From a virus, in IMG/VR virus record IMGVR_UViG_3300023174_000120, positions 1 through 64,000 of that record: DNA of 64,000 nt; one strand, given 5' to 3'. The notes under the pieces were generated by a model. It ran no database searches and was not told where the DNA came from. It saw nothing but the letters and a program-made list of their open reading frames with translations. The first letter of the stretch is position 1, and every line of letters begins with the position of its first letter. This document shows, in pieces, positions 25,564 to 38,500 of the stretch. The position numbers and the translations under genes are program-made.

Positions 25564-28071
25564 TTATCCTATTCTCCACTCAGATCCGGTATAATAAACA
25601 GGAACCACATATGATCCTCCACTGGCCGCAACACTATAAAATGTACTGGTATTGGCATCGCTTACCATTGCTCGCATTCCTTGAAGCCCGGATGGCAATG
25701 TTCCTACGGTATAAGTTGGTGTTATTAGAGGAGTAAATGCTTGTACATAGGTTTTAGCTATCTGAAGTGATCCTACCGAATCAATTGTAAAGTTTAATTG
25801 CTTATTAGTTCTATCATATGCCATAGTAGAGCTACTACTAAGTGCAATGAGAGGATTGCCACTGTTCATTGTAAGATAAAAATTATCATCATCCAATGTT
25901 AATCGTTCAAGCGTGGTCCAAACAGAACCGGTTGTTCTACCTAATGTATTGTTTGATAAATCGGTCGTTCCGTCAAAATATACAACACCGCCGGCATTTT
26001 CAATACCGTATCCTGTATTTCCAATAGACTTACCACCATTGATACGAACCTGATAACTGTTAATGCTAGATCCAATCTTAATTCCGCTTTTAGCAGAACC
26101 AGGGCCTACAGTATAACCAGCACCTAAAATATAAGGAATATTAAAATCGTAGTCTAGTCCAGCTGTAATTTCTATACCGTGACTTGTTGGATAATCAATT
26201 TCAATATGATTGAAACGACCGATAGCAGGGAAGGTAGTAGCACTCGGATGACTATCTTTATAGGTATTACGAATAATTGCTCCCTTAGTTCCCACCAATC
26301 CAAGATATCCAATTTCTAAACTATGGCAATTACCATCCCAATCAAGTCCATATTGGTCATCGGCACAATCTAACACAGCAAAATTAATTCTTAAAATATC
26401 AGATCTCAAACTATCTGATCCGTACCAAGTAATACCTTTACCACCTGTTACTGCCCACATCCAGTCAACTACACAGGTGTTACATTCTTGAACGTGTAAA
26501 ATAGAACTGGTTGTATTGTTAGTTCCAATACTAACTCCATGTAATTTCTTAATGGTTACACGATTGGCGGCATCGACTCTTACAGCACATCCAGCAAGAT
26601 CGGGAGCATTGAAAGTCAAATCAACTTCGACTCCTTCGTATCCAGTAATTGTAACACCGTTGATACTACCACTAGGTTTTAAAATTCCAGGACCGCCAAA
26701 TCGTTGATAACTATTATTTAGAACAATACCTGTTGTGTAATAATAGGTCTTACCATCTGACAAATATACAGATTTACCTGTGTTAATAGCAGCCTGTAAG
26801 GCACCATAATCATTTGTTGATCCATTACCTACCGCACCAAAATCTTCCGGATAAACTATGGCCGCAGTAGCGGTGGTTAAAATACGTGCCCCGGCAATGG
26901 TAGAAGTTGTTCCAATATTTAAACTACCTCCAATTCCAACTCCTCCAGCAACAGTTAGTGCGCCAGTTGTAGTTGAGGTTGATACTGCGGTATTTGATAA
27001 TGATAACGTAGCAGTGTTTAAATTAAACCCATTGACATATAGTTTCTTACCTACATAAAAATTACCGCCAACTGCTGCTCCACCTGTAATTACCAACGCA
27101 CCTGTTGTGGTACTGACCGCCTCTGTAGTAACATTAATTTTTACCAAGGATTTTTCTATATACATAGAATCCAATAGTCCAGGTGTAGCCCCTGTAGTTT
27201 TAAAAATTAATTTCCCACCTGGCGTATTATTAAGAATTACTGCGTCATTGGTATTTTTGTAAAATTGAATGTAGTTTGGATCACCAGATTTAAAAATTAC
27301 TACACCATCTCTGCCAAGAGCGGCTGCTTGATCAGCAGGAGTTACGTAAACAACTTTACCTGTGATTGTTTCTCCGCCCGAATTGTCTTTTCTTAAAAAT
27401 TTTGAAGATGAATAAAGAACTCCATTAATAGAAAAATTCGATGCGGATAATGCTGTCCCGTTAAGAATAGAACCAGTGGCTAAATTTGTTCCTGTAGTTA
27501 ACGAGGTAAATCCTTCTATTACTGGGTTTGGGGTAAAGGCATCTTTTGTAACAATAGATATAACCTTGCCATCAACTTTGTTTAATATAACATCATACGG
27601 CCCACCAGATAATGCCGGTAATGTAGCGACAATAGCCCCGGTGTCTGTGGAAGTAGATGGGCCTACTGTAGTCCAATTTCCAGAACTGTAAATTTTAAGT
27701 TGTGTCTTGCTAGTGTCAACCCAAATATCACCTTCTTTAAGACCTTGATTAGTTTCTAAGGTTGGGTCTGTAGATTGCTGATATATTCCACTTACTGTTG
27801 GCCAATTCGCTCCATCTAGTACCCGCAATACTTTATTATTAGGATCACTAGTGTCATACCACAATTGCCCTTCTATAGGATTTTCAGGAGGAATTTGATT
27901 GGCAAAATTTTCTAATAGATACAAGAAATTTTGTGCTATCTTTTCACCATAGTTAGGATATCCTCTACCTACTAGGTCTAGGCTTGTATCAACAGCATTG
28001 ATGCCGGGCGGCATGGCAGGAACTACAATAGTAGTCTTGGTGCTATCAGAAAATTTCAATGTATAGGACAT
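25564..28071 (-). CDS. Tailspike with pectate-lyase-like beta-helix
   Basis: 835 residues. Residues 1-150 carry the shared fibre module (DLVGRGYPNYGEKIAQNFLYLLENFAN; PIEGQLWYDTSD). The middle has repeated TTGALVITGGAAVGGNF and TTGALTVAGGVGIGGSL units, which look like trimeric shaft repeats. From about residue 400, VYPEDFGAVGNGSTNDYGALQAAINTG is the start signature of pectate-lyase-superfamily beta-helices found in capsule-degrading tailspikes, followed by turn-rich coils. Likely role: binding and cutting host surface polysaccharide. Catalytic acids cannot be assigned by eye. Confidence 0.8.
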   Translation of the reverse strand: MSYTLKFSDSTKTTIVVPAMPPGINAVDTSLDLVGRGYPNYGEKIAQNFLYLLENFANQIPPENPIEGQLWYDTSDPNNKVLRVLDGANWPTVSGIYQQSTDPTLETNQGLKEGDIWVDTSKTQLKIYSSGNWTTVGPSTSTDTGAIVATLPALSGGPYDVILNKVDGKVISIVTKDAFTPNPVIEGFTSLTTGTNLATGSILNGTALSASNFSINGVLYSSSKFLRKDNSGGETITGKVVYVTPADQAAALGRDGVVIFKSGDPNYIQFYKNTNDAVILNNTPGGKLIFKTTGATPGLLDSMYIEKSLVKINVTTEAVSTTTGALVITGGAAVGGNFYVGKKLYVNGFNLNTATLSLSNTAVSTSTTTGALTVAGGVGIGGSLNIGTTSTIAGARILTTATAAIVYPEDFGAVGNGSTNDYGALQAAINTGKSVYLSDGKTYYYTTGIVLNNSYQRFGGPGILKPSGSINGVTITGYEGVEVDLTFNAPDLAGCAVRVDAANRVTIKKLHGVSIGTNNTTSSILHVQECNTCVVDWMWAVTGGKGITWYGSDSLRSDILRINFAVLDCADDQYGLDWDGNCHSLEIGYLGLVGTKGAIIRNTYKDSHPSATTFPAIGRFNHIEIDYPTSHGIEITAGLDYDFNIPYILGAGYTVGPGSAKSGIKIGSSINSYQVRINGGKSIGNTGYGIENAGGVVYFDGTTDLSNNTLGRTTGSVWTTLERLTLDDDNFYLTMNSGNPLIALSSSSTMAYDRTNKQLNFTIDSVGSLQIAKTYVQAFTPLITPTYTVGTLPSGLQGMRAMVSDANTSTFYSVAASGGSYVVPVYYTGSEWRIG

Positions 28072-28073
28072 AC

Positions 28074-28703
28074 TTAAATTCCATTAGTAAGACTCTGGAC
28101 TCTTACCGTATAATCAATTTGTATCATTCTGTTTAATGATTTTTGAACAGGATGAAAAATAACGTGAGTTAATAAATCTCCCATACCCGGTCCTTCTGGG
28201 CTATAAGATTTAAGTCCTAACTCATCAAACACAAATGTACCATCGGTATTGGTAGCATTGTCAAATGCTGCCTGACCTGTAGGTTCACCAAAGTCCAGTA
28301 AACAACTGACTAAAATATCGCTGTAGGCAGTTCCTAACACATGACGGACTTCCATAAAGTTTCTAGCCGGGTCTAAACTATCTGTCGATCTGGCATCGAC
28401 AATTTTAGTATAGGTTTCGTTATATAATGCGCTATTGGTGCCTACAGTGTTAGGAGTTAGGTAAGTAATTATACCAGTTTCTCCTACTCTTGTTCCGCCA
28501 TTACCAAATGCCATTTCTGAAATAGTTCCAAATCCTTGACTGCTTAAACTTCTTGCTAATGCTAAAGAAAAATTCTCATAATGGATGGCATTACGCTTGT
28601 CAATAAAAACTTCTTTAGATACAGGATCAAAAATCTTGATGTGCCCTTGAATGCTGATAGAGCCTTGCTCGTCGGGTTTTCTTATGGTTGCTGTATTATT
28701 CAT
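28074..28703 (-). CDS. Structural protein, probable fibre connector
   Basis: 209 residues. It begins MNNTATIRKPDEQGSISIQGHIKIFDP and contains AMAFGNGGTRV-type segments (ISEMAFGNGGTRVGETGIITYLTP), common in phage tail proteins that sit between baseplate and fibre. No enzyme motif. It lies between the tailspike and the collagen-like gene in the same strand with short gaps, so it belongs to the fibre operon. Confidence 0.6.
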   Translation of the reverse strand: MNNTATIRKPDEQGSISIQGHIKIFDPVSKEVFIDKRNAIHYENFSLALARSLSSQGFGTISEMAFGNGGTRVGETGIITYLTPNTVGTNSALYNETYTKIVDARSTDSLDPARNFMEVRHVLGTAYSDILVSCLLDFGEPTGQAAFDNATNTDGTFVFDELGLKSYSPEGPGMGDLLTHVIFHPVQKSLNRMIQIDYTVRVQSLTNGI

Positions 28704-28721
28704 AGTGGTATTTATGCTGTA

Positions 28722-29519
28722 TTAAAAGGTGGTGGCATAGAGTTTACGCCAGGTATTGGTGGCAACACATATATAGACAAAATCCCCAGAGTAGGCAATC
28801 TGCCCAACTGTTCCCGAACTGCTGCTATTAGCAGGAGCCGATACTATTGTAATAGCGTTTGCTCCACTGGGACCACTTGGCCCGCTGGGTCCACTAGATC
28901 CTTGCGGACCTGATGCTCCTTGTGGACCTTGTGGTCCTTGTGCTCCAGCCCCTTGAGGTCCGCTAGGTCCCTGTGGTCCTGCTACATTACTAACTCCACT
29001 GGGGCCGCTTGGGCCCTGAGGGCCAACAAACCCCCGGGGGCCTTGTGGTCCCGCTACATTACTAACTCCACTAGGTCCTTGTGTACCACTTGGTCCGCTT
29101 GGTCCTTGTGGCCCGGTAACTCCTTGCGGTCCTTGGGCACCTGCTCCACTTGGTCCGCTCGGCCCTTGTGGCCCTGCTATATTACTAACACCACTTGGGC
29201 CACTGGGCCCTTGTGGACCGGTCACTCCTTGTGGTCCTTGAGCACCGGTATATCCAGTATAACCAATAGGACCTTGTGGGCCTACTACACCTTGTGGTCC
29301 TTGTGGTCCAGTTACACCGTTTGTTCCTGCCGTTCCATTTGGGCCACTGGGACCTTGTGGTCCTGTGCCACTCGGGCCGCTTGGGCCGCTAGGACCTCTG
29401 GATACCTGATTTAAAATGTCTTGATAAGACGCACGTCTAGCCAGCCGATGATCCTCGACAATAAAATATGTTTCATCTGTTGCTGTTGTAATAACAGGTA
29501 ATTGCGAAATCTTTGGCAT
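28722..29519 (-). CDS. Collagen-like fibre protein
   Basis: 265 residues. The first 45 residues ([36 protein letters not shown]) form a probable attachment domain. Then about 170 residues of uninterrupted Gly-X-Y triplets ([12 protein letters not shown] types) predict a collagen triple helix. A short C-terminal globular part ([39 protein letters not shown]) probably caps the trimer. The DNA has short repeats that could recombine to alter fibre length. The first two bases downstream of the giant gene stop separate them. Confidence 0.9.
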   Translation of the reverse strand: MPKISQLPVITTATDETYFIVEDHRLARRASYQDILNQVSRGPSGPSGPSGTGPQGPSGPNGTAGTNGVTGPQGPQGVVGPQGPIGYTGYTGAQGPQGVTGPQGPSGPSGVSNIAGPQGPSGPSGAGAQGPQGVTGPQGPSGPSGTQGPSGVSNVAGPQGPRGFVGPQGPSGPSGVSNVAGPQGPSGPQGAGAQGPQGPQGASGPQGSSGPSGPSGPSGANAITIVSAPANSSSSGTVGQIAYSGDFVYICVATNTWRKLYATTF

Positions 29520-29520
29520 C

Positions 29521-32500
29521 TTAATTTCCTTCTAGCGGCTGGTCTTCGTCTGTAGTAATAGCGTATCCGTCATCTCCAACCAATCCCGGATCACCTCCAT
29601 AATAATACTTATCTGGTAATTCAGCAGGGCGCAACTGTAAGAACTTGGCCTGCGTTGTGCTGCTCACCATTAAAGATTTAGTTTCATCAGAACTTATTAT
29701 ATCATTCCATACTGTTGTTAAATCTTTCTTGGTCACTACTAATTTTATTCCCCCCTGAACTCCGTTATCAATATTTAATATTAAATCAAAACTATTTTTA
29801 ATTAGCAAACTGGCATTTGATTCTGTATTAACAGTGAATCCTAATTCTGTAAAATCATAACCTACAGCAAGTTTAACATATGATAAAGCATCTGTTAATG
29901 TAACTTGCCCGTCACCATTTAAATCATACAATAAGTCTTCCGGTAATACTCCAATGGCCATTTTAACAGCATCTATTCCGAAATTTAATGCCATTGTTTT
30001 ATCAATAATTTCAACAGTGAATTCTGGCGGTTGATAGTCTAATCCTCTGTAAACATAACCATTAACTGATGACGAATCTACTGAGTTTTCATATATCCAT
30101 ACCTGATTAGTATCTTCAACAATATATCCTTGGCCCATAACTGTAGTGGATGGCAATAAATCTACTGTAGAGGTGGTACCAATAGATGTATATCTAGGAC
30201 TATCATAAGATACTGTAATATCTTGATGGAATGTTCCTGTCTTGTTTAATTTTCGACCGCCATACCGAACATCTATTTGATTGCTAATAAATCCCTGTCC
30301 TTCTTGAAGTATTAAATTAGTACTAAATGTTATTCCATCATTGATATATTGATGATAGGTTCCTGTATTTGCAACATAATCAATAGAACTGATAGAATAT
30401 GTATTGGTTGATGTAGAAGTCAATAACACCTGTTTGTAAATATTTTCTTTGTAAGGAACAGTTTGATCTAACCCTTGATCAATAACTTTGGTATTTTCTT
30501 CGCTGTAAAAACTAGGTGCTGTTCCTAATGTTGATCTACGCAACTGTCCCAACACATTTCCTGTAACTGTAAAGAATTCTATACGCTCGCCGTCAATAAT
30601 TACAACACCGGGCATATTTTTAGCCACTAACGGTGGGGTCAATACCGACGCATCTGCTACATAAATCTCAGTATCGGTAAACGATAACGGCTGAGTTAAG
30701 TAGGTTGTATTTTGTTTGCTCAGTCTCTTAAAATGTGTTCTATTAAAGATGTCATTGAACACTCGATAACCTAACACAGTAGTAGCCAATGGCGAGTCAC
30801 TGATCGATATAATAGTAATTTTATCACTTGCTGTATGCTCAAATCTCGAACTTATTTGAACTGTAACTAGATCGTCTAAAATTTCATAATCTAGTTTATT
30901 AACCAGTGGTATACCATTGACAATAACCCAAACATAATTGTCATTGAGAGCCGGGCGACTGATTTGATATCTACGCCCAGCAAGTCCAATAAACTGCTCA
31001 GTTCTAATAAACATATTATCATGATTGTTATAGGTAATAACTTTGATCTGTTTACTAGTTGAGAATCCTGGCTCTAAAGATAATACATTACCAACAATAT
31101 CATAATCATAGTTAGGCGTAGCCGGTTTTGATAACACAGCCACTACATCATTAACCTGACAAATACCAAAATTAATAGAAACCTGTGTGCCACCAACTAC
31201 ACTGTATTCAAAACCTGGTTTAAGTTCAATACCATTAACATACACTCTTAAACTGCTGCCTAATGTATATGTACCTGTATTGTTGATTGGGAAAGTGGTA
31301 CTATAAAGGTTAACAACTTTATAATAATCAGTATGAGGAGGTCTGAGAATATTTCTTTGACCAGTAGCAGGATCATACAATTCCACAATGGCTTCTTCCG
31401 CTACAGGTTCTATATTTCCCGGAGGATACGATAAAGTATAATAGGTGCTGCCAGTGATAGTGAATGTTTCTTCCTTAACTTCATTAAAATACTTGTTGTA
31501 AGTACCAAAGAACCATGCAGTTACCGTATTGGTTTTATCGGTAGGTAATCTATGTACATTAACAGCAGCTCTACGATTAATAGAATTAGCATAGGTTAAT
31601 TCATAGTAAACACCGGTTCCTGTGGACTCAATTTTTTGACCATTCAGTGTTACATAAGCACTTTTTACAGACTGATAAGAAGATAGACTTTGCGCCTGAA
31701 CTGTTGATGTTCCTATTACAGAAACACTGGACGAATCTATCACTCCGGCTTCTTGATCTGGTCTCCCGCCACCAATGCTAACAATAGTATATCCTAAATT
31801 ACCACTTACTGCTTGTGGTGGTAAAACAATTTGATTGGCAGCCCAATCAATGGTATAAGTGCTGGCAGTAAAATTAGTTCCTGTAATATAAGTGAATATA
31901 TTATTGTTAAATGTTACTATGATGTTGTCGGCACTGGGTGGAACTATTCCCAATGTTTGAGTAGTAGTTGTGCCGGCAACAACATTAACATATGAACTTA
32001 ATACAATAGGACCACCTTGAGGATTTTTAGTATAAACATTTATACCTAGGCTTTCATTAACTTCTCCAGGTACTAATTCTTCAGGAGCATAACTGGTGTT
32101 GGCTGTAATAAACCCGTCGCCATCTATTGTAATATCCTCAGGATTAATACCTAATGCACCAACTCTGGTAGAAGTATTCCAGGTGCCGCCTTCGATAGCG
32201 CTATCTAAAATACTCATTTCAGAATCTAATGTCCAAAATTCTATGCTAGAACCTGTTGAAATTGTTGCAAAAGTTGTTGTATTAAATATAACAAGATTAG
32301 TTGATGTGTTTATATCAACTACTTGAACTGTAGCAGTTGTAAATGTTTGTGTTACTGTGCTGGATACATTAACATATTGCCCTATCGATACTCCTGCTAT
32401 ACTAGATAAGTGAATCGAAGTCCAAGTTCCCCCGACCGAAGATGAAGCAGAACTAGAAGTTGTGCTGGTATAGAATCCAACACTGTCTGCATACGAAGAT

Positions 32501-35500
32501 GAATCATAACCGGTATATACGTCCCAGTCTGTGGCATAGTCAAACATTAATCCTTCAACTCTAGTCTTAGGATAAACAATTCCAGTCATAAGTTGGCCAA
32601 GGTCTAATCCTGGCATGCCAGCTGTTGCTGTATAAAAATTTAAAACTCTATCGGCAGCATTTAATAAACTGGTTTTCTTATAATAGGATACCACCAATGT
32701 TTGACCGATTGGAGGGGTATAATTTAAAAATACAATTTTACTTCTATTTTTACGATATTCCCCAGTAAATTGTCCATAATCTTCATCGTAATAAGTTATA
32801 GAATAATCTAAACCTAATACCAGTGCGCCGCCTAATGTAACTGTAATTTTAGATTTATCGGGCTCTGCTTCCCAACTCAGCACAAATGAATTATCTGAAC
32901 CATTACAAATAAAGGTGTCAACTGTTTGAAGATTTTCAATTTCAATACCTCTACTAACCCTATCAAACTTCATTCCAATAAGATTTGTTCTAACAGTACC
33001 GCTGGTTAGATAATTGTCTGTCCACGATTTCCACGGATATACATTGGTTAATGTATTGGTAATTGTAAAGGTAGAAGAACTTTCACTAGCAAGAATTTCT
33101 ATGCTGGTAAATTGATTTGTATTTTTATCATAGTATGAAGGAAGATCAAAGTCAGTGTTGTACGATCCAGTGGGCTCTAATACACTGTACTTAGATGTGA
33201 AACTTCTAATGTTGGTATGATAAGGTTTAACTTCCTTGATATAATCTTCAAAGTATTCAGTATTTTGTAATTTATAAACTGTGCGTTGATCTAATGTTCC
33301 AGCATTGTTTACTACATTAATAAAGGATGTTTTAAATGCCCAATCTAATAATTTCTGTTCACTTAGTGCATATTTTACTGCTTTGAAAAATAAGTAATTC
33401 CAATTAACTTTTAAGTCATTGATAAACAAATCATCTCTTAATGCTATCAAAATATAATTTAATTCAGTGTCAGGTGTTTGATCATATAGTGTTTGATCAT
33501 AACTACTTACTTGATCAAAGTTAAGATTACTATTAGCAAAATCCCAAACAGTGTCTAATATTTGAATTGTACCATTTTCACTGTAGACAATATTAAACTG
33601 CTCACTAAAATCTCCTACCATACCATCAAGAACTCTTTCTACTATAATATAGTATCCTAAACCACCATTTTTAATTTTGACATAATCCCCGGCCTGTAGA
33701 TCTTCTAGTGATTCTAATTCATATATTTCGTCAACGGTATAAGCATAATCTACGAATGGGTTATAATCAGGGCTGATCCAATCACGATAGTCCCAATAGA
33801 TGGTAGTATTATACTGTTGTGTATGTATTCTTGACCAAGTACTAGTTGACACATCGTAAACAAACTCGCTCCACTTTCCATTATTTTCGGCATCTGCTAA
33901 AACAATTACAGTATAAGATCTAACTTGCAATACCGGCGCCGTTGTAAACTTAGATCCAGCATTTACTATTTCGGTATCAATTACACTGCCATATTGGTCA
34001 ATAATTGTTTTAATTTCGGCCAAAGAATCAGTGGGCAATTTAACCAATGGGCTTATCTTATATCCATATCCCGGATTGTCAATATTAACAGTGACTATTC
34101 TACCATTTTCTATTTCACAAGAAATTTCAGCCTTTACAAAATTTCTAGTATCAACTGTTAATAATCCTTCGTTGTCTTCAACTACTTCATCGTACCTATG
34201 ACTATCTTCATACGGCACGGTTTCTTGTTTGTTTAAATTAGCAAAACTATAATTGCCAGTAATACGATTCGTAATTAGCACACCGTTAGAAAATTCAACA
34301 ATATTTCTAATGGCCTCGGATCTATTTTTAAACAGAGTTTGGCGTGGTCTGATACTGATCCCGTACCTGGCTCTGGAGGACAAAGCAGGATCAGGAACTG
34401 GATTACCTAAACTATCGTGCCCTAATAAACTGTCAAATAGTTTCTTTTCTAACAGTGTATTTGGTCGGCTGGTTGCTAATCCTTCCTGTAGTAGTAACCA
34501 TTCAGTGTGCAATGGAATAGGATTATTAATAATATCGTAATTGATATTAATATGTATTCTGTCATCAACTAGTGTATCACCCAGATTAGATAACATCATA
34601 GAATCTTGATCAATAATCGCAGCATATTTTAACCCGTATAATGTTGGGTCAGCTATAATACTTGCTATTTGATTGGCAGTGATTCTTCTGTTTTTTGTAT
34701 TAGGTAATGTTACTTTATTTTTTACCCAGAAATAATATCTGTTTTCAAATGACAAAGTAGCAGAATTATAGACCTGTTTGATAGATACCACAGAATCATC
34801 AGGGTATTTAGGTTGTCCACTGATTCCCTGTGATAATCCTGCTACTGTATCAGCAATTTGAGACCATTCGCTAGGCAAGTATGGAGTTCCTACCCATTCG
34901 TATATGTCAATGCTGGAACCAGGAAACACTCGTCCCCAGTTGTTTTTTCTATAGGTTACATCTGCCTGTTCGTACCAAACATATTTTACTGTACTGAGAT
35001 CCCACCATAACTCGCCGACATGACTATCTAACCAGTTGATATCGGTATTATTAACGGTAGCACTAGTGCCGGTTGAATATATTGCAGGATCTGTAAGAGA
35101 TTTATATCTTACGTCTTGATCTGCTTGTCCGGCAATTTTACCTTTTACCGGATCAATGGTGTCGAGGTAATCAATTACTTCTTCATTAAAAGAATCAATT
35201 ATGGAAATTTTCTGTACGGTGTTTAAATCCACTAATTGATTTTGTTTTCTAATTGCTTGAAGACTGTCAGATTCTGTGTCTATTTTATAAAATTGATGAA
35301 CAGCACCCGGTGTATCGCTACTATAAGCAGGAGCACCAACATAGATGCTGTTGTCATTAACTGCTACGCTATATCCATAATTGGTTCCAGAACTGGCATT
35401 CACAGGAACAAGTTCGTAAGTTAATCTAAATTTATTTGTTTTTCTATTATAGATATAAACCGATCCCGAATCATTAGATGAATCGTAAAATACTGTAGAG

Positions 35501-38500
35501 TCAGCGTCAAATGTTGTGGATTCAGCAAGTGTAGCACTGTCTGGGTTTTTGGCATAGGGAGTGGTCGGATCAGGCTGATCAGCAGACGATAACAGATCTT
35601 TATAGGTATCAAATGTTGTAATGATATGTTTATTTTTACCTATAGCAGAAATAACTAATTCTGTATTATTATTGTTAATATCAATTGCTTGCCCAAACTT
35701 CATTCCGACTGTCGGTAGCGGATTCTCTAAAACACTATCTAATACAAATAAATGGTTAGTTAATGTATACACAGCAACCTTACCATAAGATTGATCAGTA
35801 CCCCTAGCATCTATTGCCGAAACAAACAAATATGATCCATCTGAAGAAACTTTAACAACTTCTCCAAATTTAGAATGGTCGCCGAATGGTGAGCTAATTG
35901 TTTGAATATAAGTTAATGATGTTCCTGTAAAGATTGAAACTATCCCAGCATTGTTTGAATGTCCGGGGGCGCCAATTGCTATTACACCAGCATCGTCAGA
36001 TCCACTGATTGAATATCCCCAACGATCCCCGGAAGCTAATGTTACACTGGAAGTCGTAACTGATTCAACGTAACTCAGATCAATTGTTCCGGTAGTAACA
36101 GTGCTGGTAGTTACAAGATAGGCATAAACATGACCGGTTCCTTGATTATAAATCTGGGGAGCGCCCACAAGAAGAAGTTTTCCATCATCGGTTTCTGTTT
36201 GTTGAACATAGAGACTATGTCCAAATCTTTCATAACTAGAAGGATTAGGACTTAACAAAACACGTTGGGTATATTCTTCGTTTGTAAGCGGATCAATTGA
36301 GCTGATTTTTACCAGCCCTTCTTGAGTAGAGGTGCTTACTGTTCCTGTATTATAAGCATATCTAATACTGCTAAAATCGTTAGATTTAGTTCCACTTGCA
36401 CCCGGTGCTCCGGCAAAAAATATCCCATAACCAGAAGACCCTGTAACACCAATAAAATCTCTATCATCGTATGCTAAAGAATATCCAAATTCAGCATTGC
36501 CGCCTGGCGCATGATAAGTTATTGAATTGGTATTAAGATTATATCGAATTTTAACTTCAACGCTACCTTTATTTTTTTCAACATCATATTTTTCAGCGTA
36601 TACAAATACTGTTCCTGTATTGTTGGTAGATTTATACCCAGTAGCGCCAACCATAAAGATATTTGAATTTTTGGCTTTAGTTAAACTCCATCCCAACTTT
36701 TCATTGGCTATTGAATTTGATCCAGCAATTGAATATCTATTGTAATTCTTTACCTTTTGATAAACTACCCAATTACCACTCCCATCATCGTCAACCCACA
36801 ATTTTGTTTTAACTGGGAATTGTAATAACGTGTTGTCAGAGGGTAATTCATCGTACAAACTATAGCGAGAATTAACAAATTTAAACAACAGACCAGTCGA
36901 TGCTAGTTCTGTAATAGCATTAGGGGTCGGATAATCAATGACAAACTCTGTAATTTTATTACTGACAGATTTTACTATATAAATTCCATCAATTCTGCTG
37001 TCGCACTCATATATAGCAATAATATCGCCTTTAGATAGGTAATGAGTCTTATCCGTTTTTAATGTAAGTTCGCCTGTAGTACCGTCCTCTACAGAAGCTC
37101 CTATTATTCTAGAACTGGATAATGTGTATCTAAACACACCCCAGTCATTATTTTTCTTGGCTGCTACCCAAACTGTATCTCCACGTTTTATAAGTGTACC
37201 AGAGTCTTGAATAGATAATACAGCAGTTTCATTATATGCCGTATAATTAACATCATCAAAATTCACATATCCAGCAATAGGCAATTGAAACATATCTGTG
37301 CTGGAAGTAGTAACAAATGTTGTAGTAGCAACATAATCAGTAGGAACAATAGACCAACTGGTTGACGTACTGTAATAAATTAAATCATTAGGAACGGACG
37401 GAACTGAATCGATAAATTTGATAATTTGTGGATTTTCAATGAACTTACCTTCCACAAGAGATACTTCTAATTCCTTAAATGTTTCGTAAGATCCATAATG
37501 TCCTACTCTAAATGCCCATTCTTCTGTATAATCTATATCGCCTTGAAGATTATGAATACTGGCCTTGGCCAATTTAGCAATTGAATTACGTGTTCCTTTT
37601 TCTTTAATATACCCCTGATAAAACTTGTACTGACTAATCGGATTAGTGAAGATATTGTTTAGATAAACCCTAGGAGTGTAACCTGTAAGATGCTGAGCCA
37701 TCTTTTGTTGAGCAGAATCAAAATTGTCAATATCTAAACTGTAAAAATCTTCAAACTGACTGATTTTATAATCAAAGTTAGGAATAAGATCTGCAGTAGG
37801 TTTTGATCTTAAAACAGTCCACTTGGTAAAGTCAAATTCAGAATCACCAGGTATGTTTTTATTAGCAGAATAATAATTTCCATTGAATCTAACAACATCG
37901 GCATATCTATAATCAGTATATGTTTTCCAATCGTCTACTACGGCAGTATCATAGATAAATCCTGGACTAAAATAATCTCCGTTCCATCCTGCTGTTCTAA
38001 ATCCAACCAGCTTCATTCTACGTTGACGATATCCAGTTTCTACATCGTATATGGTGTCATTGAACATTGTGGTATTGTTAAACACCATTGCATGTTCTTT
38101 TTGTACATTATTAAGAACAACAAAGTATATACCTTGTGGAGTATTGCTGGTGCGAATAGTACAGGTGCCATTATCTCTGTTCACGCTTAAATTACTATGT
38201 CTAATAGCTTTTCCATTGACCTGTAATACTGCACGATGATAAAAGTTATCAAATATATTATCGACCACACTATCTGCCGAATAAAACTTAACCTGATCAG
38301 CAAATGGACTTAATGTGATTACGCTATTGTCTGCCCAATTCTGTGTAGTCCAAAACAAAAACTCATTTCCTGAAAATTTCCAATCTAATATTGTTTGAAG
38401 ATCGTTATTAAATTGATCAAAAATAAATCCTTGATCTTCTAACCATGCTCCATACCCTACAATAAGATCATAAACTTCTTGAATTTTATCAAACTCAGTG

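Noticed and set aside
28709-28716. CATAAATA on the minus strand before the 209-residue gene
   Set aside because: Five bases before the ATG, same problem as above.
28920-29414. Plus-strand frame of 164 residues rich in Trp/Ser/Thr
   Set aside because: Shadow of the collagen-like repeat on the other strand.
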